64,000 nucleotides of DNA, from positions 3,162,001 to 3,226,000 of the forward strand of contig NZ_JBNINT010000001.1 of assembly GCF_050510895.1 (NCBI RefSeq), written 5' to 3'. Every line of letters begins with the position of its first letter. Within the stretch, counting starts at the first letter, position 1. The stretch is from Pannonibacter phragmitetus_B. GTDB taxonomy: Bacteria > Pseudomonadota > Alphaproteobacteria > Rhizobiales > Stappiaceae. This document shows, in pieces, positions 36,630-46,073 of the stretch. A program made the position numbers and the translations under genes. A model generated the notes under the pieces. That model was not told the origin of the DNA, did no database searches, and saw only the letters and a list, made by a program, of their open reading frames with translations.

Positions 36630-38014
36630 TCACAAATATGTCTGCCGCTCCAGACTGGAAATCTCGCGGCCAAAGGCGTTGAGTTCCTCCCGTTTTATGT
36701 CTGTCAGCACCTTGTGCATGTGATGGCCAACCGCTTCCTTCATCCGCGACGAAGCCTCAAAGGCATCAATCGCCTCGTCCATCCAGGGCGTCAGGCGCTT
36801 GTAGCCCTTATCATAGGCATTCCCCTCCACCGGCGGCGGCGGCATGACACCGGCATTGATGCCTTCCAGCATCCCGGCAATCACACCGGTGAGCACAAGA
36901 TAAGGATTGGCGTCGGCGCCCGCGATCCGGTGCTCGATGCGTGAGGCTGCCGGTTTGCTGGCCGGAACGCGCAGGGCCACCGAGCGGTTGTCATAGCCCC
37001 AGCAGATTGACGTGGGCGCATAGGAGCCAGGCTGCATGCGCCGGAAGCCGTTGAAGGTGGAAATATAGAGCAGCAGTGACTGGGGCATGGTGTCCAGCAA
37101 CCCGGCAATGGCATGCTGCAAGCGGTTTTCGCCCTCCACCGGATCGGCAAATATGTTGCCCAGTTCGTTCTCCAGCGACACATGCACATGCATGCCGTTT
37201 CCGGGCCAGTCCACGAAGGGCTTGGCCATGAACGAGGCCTTTAAATTGTGTTTGCGCGCAACACCCGCCACGAGCCGTCGCAGCAGCACCGCATCATCTG
37301 CCGCCATCAGTGCGTCGCGCCGGTGATGCAGATTGAGCTCAAACTGACCGGGCGCAGCTTCCGATACGGCGGCATCGGCTGGAATGCCCTGCAACTCTGC
37401 CCCGCGGCGGATCTCATCCACCAGCGTCATCAAGGATTCCAGATCCGACAGGGCATACATGTTCTGCCGGGCCGGACCGAGATGGGTGGCAAAACCGGCT
37501 TGGGCGGACCACTCCAGTCGCCGTCGCTTTCCTCGAAGAGATAAAACTCAAGCTCGAAGGCCGCCGTTGCCGACAGGCCGTGGCTGGCCAGCTTGCCGTT
37601 CATCCGGTCCAGCACATGGCGCGGGTCGATAAGGAAAGGCTTCCCCTCCCGGTCATACATGTGCATCAAGACCTGCGCCGTCTTGCGCTCGGCCCATGGC
37701 GCCAGCGTCAGCGTGCGGGCGATAGGCCAGCAGACGCCGTCCATGTCCCCGGTCTCGATGTGAAGGCCGGTCTCCTCCACCTCACGCCCCCACACGTCCA
37801 CGCCAAACAGGGCGAAGGGCAGCGCCACCCCTTCCTCGAATACCTTGCGGATGGCCGTGCCAGGCAACCACTTTCCACGCAGCACACCATTGGTGTCGGG
37901 CAGGATTACCTCGAAGGTGTCTATGTCCGGGTGCTCAGCCAGAAAGCGCTCCAGCACCTCCTCCCAGCCCTCATCCTCCGGGCGCACCCAGGTCTGGCGG
38001 GGAATCGTATGCAT
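36630..38014 (-). CDS. Glutamine synthetase family protein 1, gamma-glutamylputrescine synthetase-like (frameshifted)
   Basis: ATP-dependent ligase of the GlnA/PuuA group, about 461 residues when repaired. The beta-grasp N-terminus has DTFEVILPDTNGVLRGKWLP, then DMDGVCWPIARTLTLAPW; the catalytic domain has AAFELEFYLFEESDGDW (metal-binding Glu), EAAPGQFELNLHHRRDAL, GNGMHVHVSLENE and NRSVALRVPASKPAASRIEH. The frame breaks at GGG 37494-37496; one more C on the coding strand gives VLPPHLGPARQNMYALSDL. The gene is upstream of potF on the same strand and divergent from the GntR gene, so I infer that it glutamylates imported putrescine. A true glutamine synthetase role is unlikely given the context. 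Confidence 0.88.
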
Positions 38015-38077
38015 GATGGCTCTCCTTCCGGCGTCAGCGGCATCCGGCTGGCCTTGTGGCCCGCAGTTGCACCGTGA

Positions 38078-38097
38078 GACAAATTGTGATCACGTTG
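38078..38097. promoter_or_regulatory. GntR operator-like site between glutamine synthetase 1 and gntR
   Basis: AATTGTGATCACGTTG has the GTGATCAC dyad of the perfect palindrome at 38936-38953. It lies in the divergent promoter region, 60-80 bases upstream of the gene at 38014 and near the gntR start. Binding by the neighbouring GntR is inferred. Confidence 0.6.
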
Positions 38098-38174
38098 AAC
38101 CAAACCTGTCAAGCGCAGCTGCCCAAACGGCAATCGCGCCTGCCAGACATGCAAGATCGAAAGGGCAAGCCACA

Positions 38175-38927
38175 GTGGCGAAGACCGGAGCCTCGAACGA
38201 GCCCCCGCCAGCGGGGGCAACAGCACACCGCCCGCCGGAGAAGGGGCTGGAACCAGCAGCAGAACGCAGCGTGGCGCGCAGCCATGTGGACCGCAGCATC
38301 CGCCATGCCTTGCTGACCGGCCGTTTCATCCCCGGCAAGGCCGTCACCCTGCGCGGTCTTGCGGCCGAACTGGGTGTCAGCCCCATGCCAGTGCGCGAGG
38401 TCATTCAGCGCCTTGCTGCCGAAAACGCCCTGTCGATCCGTACCAATGGCCGGGTTCAGGTGCCGGACATGACACCGGAGCGCTTCGACGAAATCCTGCG
38501 CGCCCGTCTGCTGCTGGAGCCGGAACTGGCCCGCCGTGCCCTTCCCGCCCTTGGGAAGGCCGATGCCAAGGACCTTGAAGACATTGACAACCAAATGGAT
38601 GTCAGCATCGCCAGCGGCGATGCCGAAGGCTACATGCGGCTCAATCACGCCTTCCATTTCCGCCTCTATTCCGCCGCCCGCTCTACTGTGCTGCTGCCGC
38701 TCGTGGAAAGCCTATGGCTGCAGTTCGCCCCCTTCATGCGTACGGTCTATGGCCGCCTTGGCACCGCAGTTCTGGTGGACCACCACAAGGAGGCCATAAC
38801 CGCCATCCGCCAGCACAAGGACGAGGCTCTGGCTGCCGCAATCGCCGCAGACATCCAGGACGGCATGGACTTCATCGAGCAGGCTCAGGGACGGAACGGA
38901 CACCCGGCCCGCACAGAAAACAGTTGA
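38175..38927 (+). CDS. GntR family (FCD) transcriptional regulator of the putrescine locus
   Basis: About 250 residues with an N-terminal winged HTH (IRHALLTGRFIPGKAVTLRG, LAAELGVSPMPVREVIQRLAAENAL, with the GntR-type recognition helix SPMPVREVIQRL) and a C-terminal all-helical FCD ligand domain (RFDEILRARLLLEPELARRA, GYMRLNHAFHFRLYSAAR, VDHHKEAITAIRQHKDEALA with the usual metal/ligand histidines). The frame is open from 37845; I favour GTG 38175, but an earlier start is possible. It sits between two PuuA-like genes and is flanked by two GTGATCAC dyads, so it probably controls the whole locus in response to putrescine or a product. Confidence 0.85.
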   Translation: MAKTGASNEPPPAGATAHRPPEKGLEPAAERSVARSHVDRSIRHALLTGRFIPGKAVTLRGLAAELGVSPMPVREVIQRLAAENALSIRTNGRVQVPDMTPERFDEILRARLLLEPELARRALPALGKADAKDLEDIDNQMDVSIASGDAEGYMRLNHAFHFRLYSAARSTVLLPLVESLWLQFAPFMRTVYGRLGTAVLVDHHKEAITAIRQHKDEALAAAIAADIQDGMDFIEQAQGRNGHPARTENS

Positions 38928-38935
38928 CCAGCCAC

Positions 38936-38953
38936 ATTTTGTGATCACAAAAT
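38936..38953. promoter_or_regulatory. Perfect 18-bp palindrome, probable GntR operator
   Basis: ATTTTGTGATCACAAAAT is a perfect palindrome 9 bases after the gntR stop codon and 164 bases before the second PuuA-like gene. Its GTGATCAC core recurs in the gntR/glutamine synthetase 1 divergent region. Confidence 0.75.
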
Positions 38954-39116
38954 CAGGCCGAATGAACGGACGAGGATACGGCTCATCAACCGGCAAGAGA
39001 AACCGGGCAGCCTGCATCTGCTTGACGGAACGCCATCCGGGCGCAAGATGCCTGCGCCCGGCGTTGCAATGCGGCATGCGCCAATCCGGGCTGACACCGA
39101 TATGCAGGAGCCCAGC

Positions 39117-40511
39117 GTGAGCAAGAAGAAGAAAGCCCAGCCCGTGACGAGCCCGCGCGGCGTGGCTGATATGGCGGCGGCCCAGACCTGGCTTGCCGAC
39201 CGTGGCATCGAGGACATCGAGTGCATTGCGCCGGACCTGGCCGGCGTGGCCCGCGGCAAGATGATGCCGACGGAAAAGTTCCTCACCGGCCCGGTGATGA
39301 CGATGCCCTCATCGATCTTCGCCCAGACCATTTCCGGCGACTATCCGGAAGACGATGACCGTTTCCAGCACAATCCCATCGACGGCGACCTCTATTTCCG
39401 CCCCGACTACTCGACGCTGACCACCGTCCCATGGGAAACCGATCCGACGGCCCAGCTTATCCACGATGCTTACACCCGTGATGGCATTCCGGTGGAAACG
39501 GCACCGCGCAACGTGCTCAAGCGCGTGCTCGGCCTTTATGAGGAAAAGGGCTGGCAGCCGGTGATCGCGCCGGAAATCGAGTTCTATCTGGTGCGCCCGA
39601 ACACCGATCCAGATTATCCGCTGGAACCGCCGACCGGCCGCTCTGGCCGCCCGGAGGCTGGGCGCCAGTCCTACTCCATTTCGGCGCTGAACGAATTCGA
39701 TGACCTCATCGACGACATCTACGACCTGTCCGAAAAGCAGGGGCTGGAGATCGACACGCTGATCCACGAGGAAGGCGCGGCGCAGATGGAAATCAACCTG
39801 CGCCACGGCCATCCGCTGGAACTGGCCGATCAGGTGTTCCTGTTCAAGCGCACCATCCGTGAAGCAGCGCTGCGCCACGACATGTATGCCACCTTCATGG
39901 CCAAGCCCATGTCGAACCAGCCAGGCTCGGCCATGCATATTCACCAGTCGGTGACAGACCTGGAAACGGGCCGCAACATCTTCTCCAACGCAGACGGTGA
40001 CGCCACCAACGAGTTCCTGTCCTTCATCGCCGGCCACCAGGAGTATCTGCCTCATGTAACGTGCCTGATGGCGCCTTACGTGAACTCCTACCGCCGCTTC
40101 TCCCGCAACACGGCAGCGCCGGTCAATGTCTACTGGGGCTACGACAACCGCACGGTCGGCCTGCGCGTTCCCTATTCCAAGCCGGATGCGCGGCGCCTCG
40201 AAAACCGCGTACCGGGCTCGGATGTGAACCCCTATCTCGCCATCGCGGCGTCCCTCGCCTGCGGCTATCTCGGCATCGAGGGCAAGCTGCAGCCGGATGA
40301 GCCGCGCATGTCCGATGCCAGCAACATCCATCAGTCACTGCCCCGCGGCCTGATCGAAGCGGTGACGCTGTTCGAGGAATGCGAGGAACTGACCGAGGTC
40401 TTCGGCGAAAAGTTTGTCGCCACCTACCGGGCGATCAAGCAGGAAGAGTTCGAGACCTTCATGTCCGTGATCAGCCCCTGGGAGCGGGAATACCTCCTGC
40501 TCAATGTCTGA
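39117..40511 (+). CDS. Glutamine synthetase family protein 2, gamma-glutamylputrescine synthetase-like
   Basis: Intact PuuA/GlnA-type ligase of about 464 residues. N-terminus: DIECIAPDLAGVARGKMMP; the ATP and metal blocks are VIAPEIEFYLVRPNTDPDYP, EEGAAQMEINLRHGHPLELA, PGSAMHIHQSVTDLETGRNI, and NRTVGLRVPYSKPDARRLEN. The start is GTG 39117 with AGGAG 6 bases upstream; the upstream ATG 39048 lacks a ribosome site. It is followed 64 bp later by spuC on the same strand and preceded by the 18-bp GntR palindrome. Together with spuC and the pot operon this fits the glutamylated putrescine pathway. The two ligases in this locus are only moderately alike and may act on different polyamines. Confidence 0.9.
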   Translation: MSKKKKAQPVTSPRGVADMAAAQTWLADRGIEDIECIAPDLAGVARGKMMPTEKFLTGPVMTMPSSIFAQTISGDYPEDDDRFQHNPIDGDLYFRPDYSTLTTVPWETDPTAQLIHDAYTRDGIPVETAPRNVLKRVLGLYEEKGWQPVIAPEIEFYLVRPNTDPDYPLEPPTGRSGRPEAGRQSYSISALNEFDDLIDDIYDLSEKQGLEIDTLIHEEGAAQMEINLRHGHPLELADQVFLFKRTIREAALRHDMYATFMAKPMSNQPGSAMHIHQSVTDLETGRNIFSNADGDATNEFLSFIAGHQEYLPHVTCLMAPYVNSYRRFSRNTAAPVNVYWGYDNRTVGLRVPYSKPDARRLENRVPGSDVNPYLAIAASLACGYLGIEGKLQPDEPRMSDASNIHQSLPRGLIEAVTLFEECEELTEVFGEKFVATYRAIKQEEFETFMSVISPWEREYLLLNV

Positions 40512-40575
40512 AATCCCGCCGGGCAGGAGCGCAACTCCAGCCCCTGCCCGGCCATAACGCCCGACGGAGCCTGAA

Positions 40576-41974
40576 ATGACCGGTGTATCCAACCGCTACC
40601 CGACCGCAGAGCTGCGTGCCCTTGATGCGGCACATCATTTCCATCCCTTCACGGATACGCTCCAGCTCAACGCGGAAGGCAGCCGGGTGATCACCAGTGC
40701 CAAAGGGGTGTGGCTGACGGATCTCGGACGGCAACCGTATTCTCGACGGAATGGCAGGCCTGTGGTGCGCCCAGATCGGCCATGGCCGCGAGGAAGTGGC
40801 CGAGGCGGTTTACAAGCAAATGCTGGAACTGCCCTACTACAACACCTTCTTCAAGACGACCCATCCGCCCGTCGTTGCCCTTTCCGAGAAGCTGGCGGAA
40901 ATCTCCCCACCGCAGTTTAACCGCACTTTCTTCTGCTCCTCAGGCTCCGAGGCAAACGACACCGTGTTCCGCATGGTCCGCTTCTACTGGGACCAGATGG
41001 GCAAGCCGGAGAAGAAGGTGATCATCGGCCGCTGGAACGGCTATCATGGCTCGACGCTGGCCGGCACCAGCCTGGGCGGCATGAAGGCCATGCATGAGCA
41101 GGGCGACCTGCCGGTGCCGGGTGTGCGCCACATCGACCAGCCCTACTGGTTCGGTGAAGGTGGCGACATGTCCCCGGAAGACTTCGGCATCGCCGTCGCC
41201 CGCCAGCTTGAGCGTGCGATCGACGAAATCGGCGAGGACAAGGTGGCCGCCTTCATCGCCGAGCCCATTCAGGGCGCAGGCGGCGTCATCATTCCGCCCT
41301 CGACCTACTGGCCGGAAATCTCCCGCATCCTGAAAGAACGCGACATCCTTTTCGTCGCCGACGAGGTGATCTGCGGATTTGGCCGCCTCGGCACCTGGTT
41401 CGGCTCCGAGTATTTCGGCATCGAGCCCGATCTGATGCCCATCGCCAAGGGCCTGACCTCCGGCTACCTGCCCATGGGCGGCGTTCTGGTGTCCGACAAG
41501 GTGGCGGAGGGTGTCATCGGCAAGGGTGGCGAGTTCTATCACGGCTACACCTACTCCGGTCATCCGGCCTGTGCCGCCGCTGCGCTGGTGAACCTTGAAA
41601 TCATCCAGCGCGAGAAGCTGGTGGAGCGGGTGGCCAATGACATCGGCCCCTATCTGCAGGCCCGTTGGCGGGCGCTTGGCGATCACCCGCTCGTAGGCGA
41701 AGCCCGTATGACCGGTCTCGTCGGCGCGCTGGAGCTGGTGCCGGAAAAGGGCAACCGCAAGAACGCCTTTCCAGACACCGGCACCGTCGGCACCCTCTGC
41801 CGTGACATTTCCTTCGGCAACGGGCTGATCATGCGCGCGGTGCGCGACAGCATGATCATCTCTCCGCCGCTGGTCATCAGCCACGACGAAGCCGACCAAC
41901 TTGTCGCTTTGGCCCGCAAGACGCTGGACGACACCTGGGCAGAACTCAAGCGTCAAGGCAAGGTCGCTGCTTGA
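40576..41974 (+). CDS. spuC: Putrescine-pyruvate aminotransferase, class III (frameshifted)
   Basis: PLP enzyme that converts putrescine to 4-aminobutanal with pyruvate. About 465 residues when repaired. Blocks: HHFHPFTDTLQLNAEGSRVI, LDGMAGLWCAQIGHGREEVA, FFKTTHPPVVALSEKL, GYHGSTLAGTSLGGMKAMHE, HIDQPYWFGEGGDMSPEDFG, EPIQGAGGVIIPPSTYWPEI, VADEVICGFGRLGTWFGSEY and PIAKGLTSGYLPMGG, where Lys binds PLP. These closely follow Pseudomonas SpuC. The frame breaks near 40722: one extra base in GACGGATCTCGG; removing it restores LTDSDGNRILDGMAG. It is followed by a strong terminator. Confidence 0.92.
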
Positions 41975-42000
41975 TGTAAGGCTGCATTTCAGAACCAGAC

Positions 42001-42035
42001 AGGCCCCCGCAAGCCAGCGCTTGCGGGGGCCTTTA
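42001..42035 (+). terminator. Rho-independent terminator of spuC
   Basis: 13-bp stem AGGCCCCCGCAAG / CTTGCGGGGGCCT with loop CCAGCG, then TTATCTTC, 26 bases after the spuC stop. Confidence 0.85.
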
Positions 42036-42216
42036 TCTTCCCGGCTCCTTGCCCAGCTCATGCCATAAAATCGGGCGAGCATAATCTGCCGCAGCGTGAC
42101 CTTCATCACAGTGGAACAACACGGCTGCGGCTACGTTGTCACCATGAGCTGCAGGCAGTGCTGCCAGTCCGGATCATCCGGAAGAGACAGAACATGCCGG
42201 AGAAGGAGGGCTTGCC

Positions 42217-42588
42217 ATGTTGAACAGAACAGTCAGGATCGCATCTGCGTCACTTCTGTCGGCGGCTGTCGTGCTTGCCGCCGTGTCTACGGCGGAAGCT
42301 GGCCGCCGCCACCGCCATCACGGCTGGGAAACCGGTGCGGCGGTTGTTGGCGGACTTGCGGCAGGCGCGCTCATTGGATCCGCGCTTGCGGCGCCGCGCT
42401 ATCCGGCGCCTGTTTATGCAGCCCCGCCCCCGCCGCCGGCTTATTACCGTCAGCCCGCGCCGGTCTATTACCGTCCGGCTCCCTGGAGCCCGGCATGGTA
42501 TCAGTACTGCTCGTCGCGCTACCGTTCGTTTGACCCGAGAACCGGCTATTTCCGCAGCTATTCGGGCCGCTACGTGTTCTGCCAGTAG
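42217..42588 (+). CDS. BA14K family protein
   Basis: 123-residue secreted protein, a family common in Rhizobiales and lectin-like in Brucella. Signal peptide LSAAVVLAAVSTAEA; a glycine-rich hydrophobic stretch (GAAVVGGLAAGALIGSALAA); a Pro/Tyr-rich linker (AAPPPPPAYYRQPAPVYYRP); and the C-terminal BA14K signature CSSRYRSFDPRTGYFRSYSG ending with Cys. ATG 42217 has GAGAAGGAGG upstream. Role in this organism is unknown; surface carbohydrate binding is inferred from the family. Confidence 0.87.
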   Translation: MLNRTVRIASASLLSAAVVLAAVSTAEAGRRHRHHGWETGAAVVGGLAAGALIGSALAAPRYPAPVYAAPPPPPAYYRQPAPVYYRPAPWSPAWYQYCSSRYRSFDPRTGYFRSYSGRYVFCQ

Positions 42589-42821
42589 GCCAAGGCATTT
42601 TCAGCAGGACGTTGGCAAGGATGGCACGCCATCCCCACACCAGACTTTTCGGCTTCGAATTTCGAGGAGGCGGCCTTATTGCAGGCCTGCGCTGTCAGGA
42701 GGCGCAATAATCAGGCACTTGTCTGGTTTGCCCAAATCTTGTCTGGCGGACAACCGCCAACTCAATCGGCCCTCGCTCACTCAAGGCGAGGGCCTTTTCC
42801 GTTCCTGCTGCAAGACTGATT
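42589..42821. other. 233-bp convergent intergenic region with terminator
   Basis: No gene recognised. It holds a hairpin at 42768-42799: stem GGCCCTCGC / GCGAGGGCC with a 9-base loop, followed by TTTTCC, which can end rightward transcripts 180 bases after the BA14K stop. The rest shows nothing I recognise. Confidence 0.6.
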
Positions 42822-43283
42822 TTAGGACTGTCCGCCCGGCGATGCTCTCAAGGCACCACGCACGGCGCTTTCCAGTGCCTGCAGAAAGCGGGACCGGTCT
42901 TGCCGGGAGAAGGACGGACCACTTTCGCGGATCTCGCCAATTTCACGCAGATGGGTCTTCAGGTCCCGCATGGCCAGCGCCAGACCCACGTCGCGGAACG
43001 GCTTCCCGGAAGGCCCGAGCACACTGGCACCAGCCTTGACGCAACGCGCTGCCAGCGGCACATCCGCCGTCACCACCACATCGCCTGGGCCTGCACGCTC
43101 CGCAATCCAGTCGTCGGCGACATCCAGCCCCTCGGACACCACCACACGCTCCACCAGCTCGCTGACAGGCAAGCGCATGAAGGCGTTGGACACAAAGATC
43201 ATGCGCAGACCATGCCGCTCCCCGACGCGCACCACCTCGTCCTTCACCGGGCAGGCGTCCGCGTCGATGTAGATGACCGTCAT
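42822..43283 (-). CDS. YaiI/YqxD (DUF188) family protein
   Basis: 153-residue cytoplasmic protein with the DUF188 signature IYIDADACPVKDEVVRVGER at the N-terminus, GDVVVTADVPLAARCVKAGA and KPFRDVGLALAMRDLKTHLR downstream, a PIN-like Rossmann fold with conserved acidic residues. Its biochemical role is not established; a nuclease-like role is only inferred from the PIN resemblance. Start ATG 43283 overlaps the previous gene's stop by 4 bp (ATGA), so it is coupled to the HI0933-type flavoprotein. Confidence 0.9.
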   Translation of the reverse strand: MTVIYIDADACPVKDEVVRVGERHGLRMIFVSNAFMRLPVSELVERVVVSEGLDVADDWIAERAGPGDVVVTADVPLAARCVKAGASVLGPSGKPFRDVGLALAMRDLKTHLREIGEIRESGPSFSRQDRSRFLQALESAVRGALRASPGGQS

Positions 43284-44500
43284 GCAGCAGCCTTTCCTGA
43301 GCCCAGATAGGCGAGAATGCCTTCGGCAGCCGCCATTCCCGTTGCAAAGCAAGCCTGAAGCAGATAGCCGCCCGTTGGCGCCTCCCAGTCCAGCATTTCA
43401 CCGGCGGCGAAGACACCGGGACGCTGGCGCAGCATCAGGCCGTCATCAAGCGCGCCGAGCCGGATGCCACCGGCCGTCGAGATCGCCCGTTCCATGCCGC
43501 TCGTACCCGTCAGCTTCAGCCGCACCTGCTTGATCGCCGCAGCAAGAGCCTCCGCCGTTCCATCCTGCGGCGCCACCGATTCCCGCAAGAGTGCAATCTC
43601 CAGCGGTGAAAGCCCCGCCGCCTTGCGAAGGAAAGTGGAAAGCGACTGCTTGGCCCGCGGCCTCGAAAGACGGGCAGACAGCGCTGCCATGTCCATATCC
43701 GGGCGCAGGTCAATGAAGAGCACGGCCTCTCCTTCGCTCGCGATCGCCTCGCGAAGGGAGGCCGAGAGGGCATAGACCGCTCCACCTTCAATACCCGTTC
43801 GGCTGATCATGGCCTCACCGCGCTGGCGGATATCACCATGCGCAAGCTCAATACGCTTCAGCGGCTGACCGGCAAAACGCTCAGCTAAGAACGGTGACCA
43901 GTTGCACAGGAAACCGCAATTGGATGGGCGCAGCGGCGCCACATCAACACCCCAGCCTTCAACAACGGAGAGCCAGTCGCCGCGCGAGCCAAGGCGGGGC
44001 CAGCTGCCACCACCCAGCGCCAGAAGCGTGGCACGGGAAGGCAGTGCGTCCAGCGAGCCATCTTGAGTGCGAAAGAGATTGCGGCCTTCGGCGTCCTGCC
44101 CTTCCCAGGTCTGACGCAGACGGAATGTAACCCCCTGCTTCTCCAGGCGGGCCAGCCAGGCACGCAGCAGCGGCGAGGCCTTCATCGCCCTCGGAAACAC
44201 ACGTCCGCTGGAGCCCACAAATGTCTCCTGCCCCAGCTCTTCGGCAAAACGCTGGAGAGCTTGCGGATCAAACCGGCGAACAAGCGGCTCAAGAAAGGAG
44301 CGGGCACTGCCGTAGCGCCCGAGAAAGCCGTCGATGTCTTCGGAATGTGTCAGGTTCAAACCGCCCCGGCCGGCCAGCAAGAACTTGCGCGCGGGCGATG
44401 GCATGCGATCAGCGATCACCACCTTATTCCCGGCTGCCGAAAGTTTATCCGCAGCCACCAAACCCGCAGGACCAGAACCTACGATTACCACATCCGTCAT
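43280..44500 (-). CDS. HI0933/YhiN-type NAD(P)/FAD-dependent oxidoreductase
   Basis: 406-residue FAD protein with the dinucleotide fold VVIVGSGPAGLVAADKLSAA at the N-terminus, FLLAGRGGLNLTHSEDIDGF (family signature) and the C-terminal FAD block GVFAAGEMLDWEAPTGGYLL. No signal peptide. Its reaction is unknown for this family (TIGR03862-type flavoprotein). It is the first gene of a two-gene operon with the YaiI gene, with a 4-bp overlap. Confidence 0.9.
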   Translation of the reverse strand: MTDVVIVGSGPAGLVAADKLSAAGNKVVIADRMPSPARKFLLAGRGGLNLTHSEDIDGFLGRYGSARSFLEPLVRRFDPQALQRFAEELGQETFVGSSGRVFPRAMKASPLLRAWLARLEKQGVTFRLRQTWEGQDAEGRNLFRTQDGSLDALPSRATLLALGGGSWPRLGSRGDWLSVVEGWGVDVAPLRPSNCGFLCNWSPFLAERFAGQPLKRIELAHGDIRQRGEAMISRTGIEGGAVYALSASLREAIASEGEAVLFIDLRPDMDMAALSARLSRPRAKQSLSTFLRKAAGLSPLEIALLRESVAPQDGTAEALAAAIKQVRLKLTGTSGMERAISTAGGIRLGALDDGLMLRQRPGVFAAGEMLDWEAPTGGYLLQACFATGMAAAEGILAYLGSGKAAA

Positions 44501-44722
44501 TTTACCAATTCATCCTGATTTTGCAGACCATAAACTTGCGGAAGAGGACAATTTTACGAGAAAAATTCACTTTTCCCTTCGGTTACCTCTAAAAATTTGC
44601 AGCAAACAGGATTTTATTAGCAAATGAGGCCGCTTGCTGTAGTCAAGGTCAAGTCCGGCTAGAATCGGTGTCCATCGTGACCCGTCTGCCAGCACTCCGG
44701 CCCAGAGCATGGAGAATACAGC

Positions 44723-46054
44723 ATGCCAGACACGCAGAAGCTTATTCTCGTTGTCGATGCAGACGTCAAGGTGCTGACGGCGTTTCAGCAGCTGCTGGGG
44801 AGCAAGTTCCAGATTGTCACTGCCCGCAGTGCCCTGGAGGCAACCGCTTGGCTCGAACGCAATCCGTCTGCTGCTGTCGTCATTTCCAGTCTCAACCTGC
44901 CGGACATCAACGGCGTCGAGTTTCTCAGGTCCGTCACCGATTTCGCACCTGTCGCGGCGCGCATCATGCTGACGGCAGACCGCTCTCTGGACGTCGCCAG
45001 GCGTGCAGTCAATGAGGCCAATGTCCTCATGCATCTGCTGAAACCCTGCCCGGCCGAGGAGATCGAAAACGCCATCCGGTCAGGCCTTGCCTATCACAAC
45101 CGGGTTCTGAAAGAGAAAAGCCTGCTGGAGAAGACCCTTTCCGGCTCGGTGAAGCTCTTGATCGACATGCTGGCCCTGTTTCATACGGACGCCTTCCGCA
45201 AAACGACCCTCATGCGCCAGCAGGCACTGAAGGTGGCCAAGGCGCTTGGACTGAAGAAAGTCTGGGAACTGGAAATGGCCGTCATGTTCTCGCCGCTCGG
45301 CGAGGCGCTGCTGCCACGGGAAATCCTCTCCCGCTACCGCTCGGCAAAGACCCTGACGGACCCCCAGCGTGAGTTGCTGGCCCGCGCCCCGGAACAGAGC
45401 CGGGACCTCCTGCGCAACATTCCCCAGTTCGAGCGGATTGCCGAGGTGCTGTATTATTCAGGCAGAGGCTTTGATGGTTCGGGCTTTCCAACGGATGGCC
45501 CGATCGGCAAGGACATACCGCTGCATTCGCGCATTCTGAAGATCCTGATCGACCTGTGGTACGCCAGCCCTGACACGGGCGTGGATCTGGCTGCCTTCGA
45601 AGCGCTGAACATCAACCGGCGTCAGTATGACCCTGCGCTCCTGAAAGTTGTCCGAGCCTGCCTGCTGGAAACAGACACTGAACTTAGTGAGCGCTTCCAG
45701 ACTGTCGCCTGCCATATCCGCGCCCTGCGGCCCGGGGATATTCTCATCGACGACATCATCACCGATGGCAGCCATGAACTTGTCCTGTCACGCGGTCACC
45801 AGCTCACGGAAACGACCATCAAGCGCCTGTCGCAGTTCGACCGCCTGACTGGCCTGCGCCAGCCCATCCGGGTGAAGCGGCAGGAAGTTCTGTTCGCAGA
45901 CCCTGCGTCTGGTGTGCCCTCCCCTGCGCCGGCCTCAGCGGCCGATCGAAGCAAAATGCCGTCACCGGGACAGGGGCAGCAGGTCCACGCCCAACTGGAC
46001 GGCTCACAGCAGCAACAGGGAATGGCCACAGAGACAGAAAGCCTGATCGGCTAG
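44723..46054 (+). CDS. Response-regulator-like protein with degenerate receiver and degenerate HD-GYP-type domain
   Basis: 443 residues. The N-terminal receiver-like fold has LVVDADVKVLTAFQQLLGSK and LHLLKP-type end (LMHLLKPCP, conserved Lys), but the phospho-acceptor position reads VVISSLNLPDING, a Ser where Asp is expected. The C-terminal half is laid out like HD-GYP (c-di-GMP phosphodiesterase): KVAKALGLKKVWELEMAVMF, then SPLGEALLP where HD is expected, and LYYSGRGFDGSGFP where HHE...GYP is expected. So the metal-binding His-Asp residues are missing. Likely a c-di-GMP or protein-binding regulator without catalysis. ATG 44723 is 223 bp from the divergent flavoprotein gene. Confidence 0.8.
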   Translation: MPDTQKLILVVDADVKVLTAFQQLLGSKFQIVTARSALEATAWLERNPSAAVVISSLNLPDINGVEFLRSVTDFAPVAARIMLTADRSLDVARRAVNEANVLMHLLKPCPAEEIENAIRSGLAYHNRVLKEKSLLEKTLSGSVKLLIDMLALFHTDAFRKTTLMRQQALKVAKALGLKKVWELEMAVMFSPLGEALLPREILSRYRSAKTLTDPQRELLARAPEQSRDLLRNIPQFERIAEVLYYSGRGFDGSGFPTDGPIGKDIPLHSRILKILIDLWYASPDTGVDLAAFEALNINRRQYDPALLKVVRACLLETDTELSERFQTVACHIRALRPGDILIDDIITDGSHELVLSRGHQLTETTIKRLSQFDRLTGLRQPIRVKRQEVLFADPASGVPSPAPASAADRSKMPSPGQGQQVHAQLDGSQQQQGMATETESLIG

Positions 46055-46073
46055 GCGGACGGACCCAGTGCCC

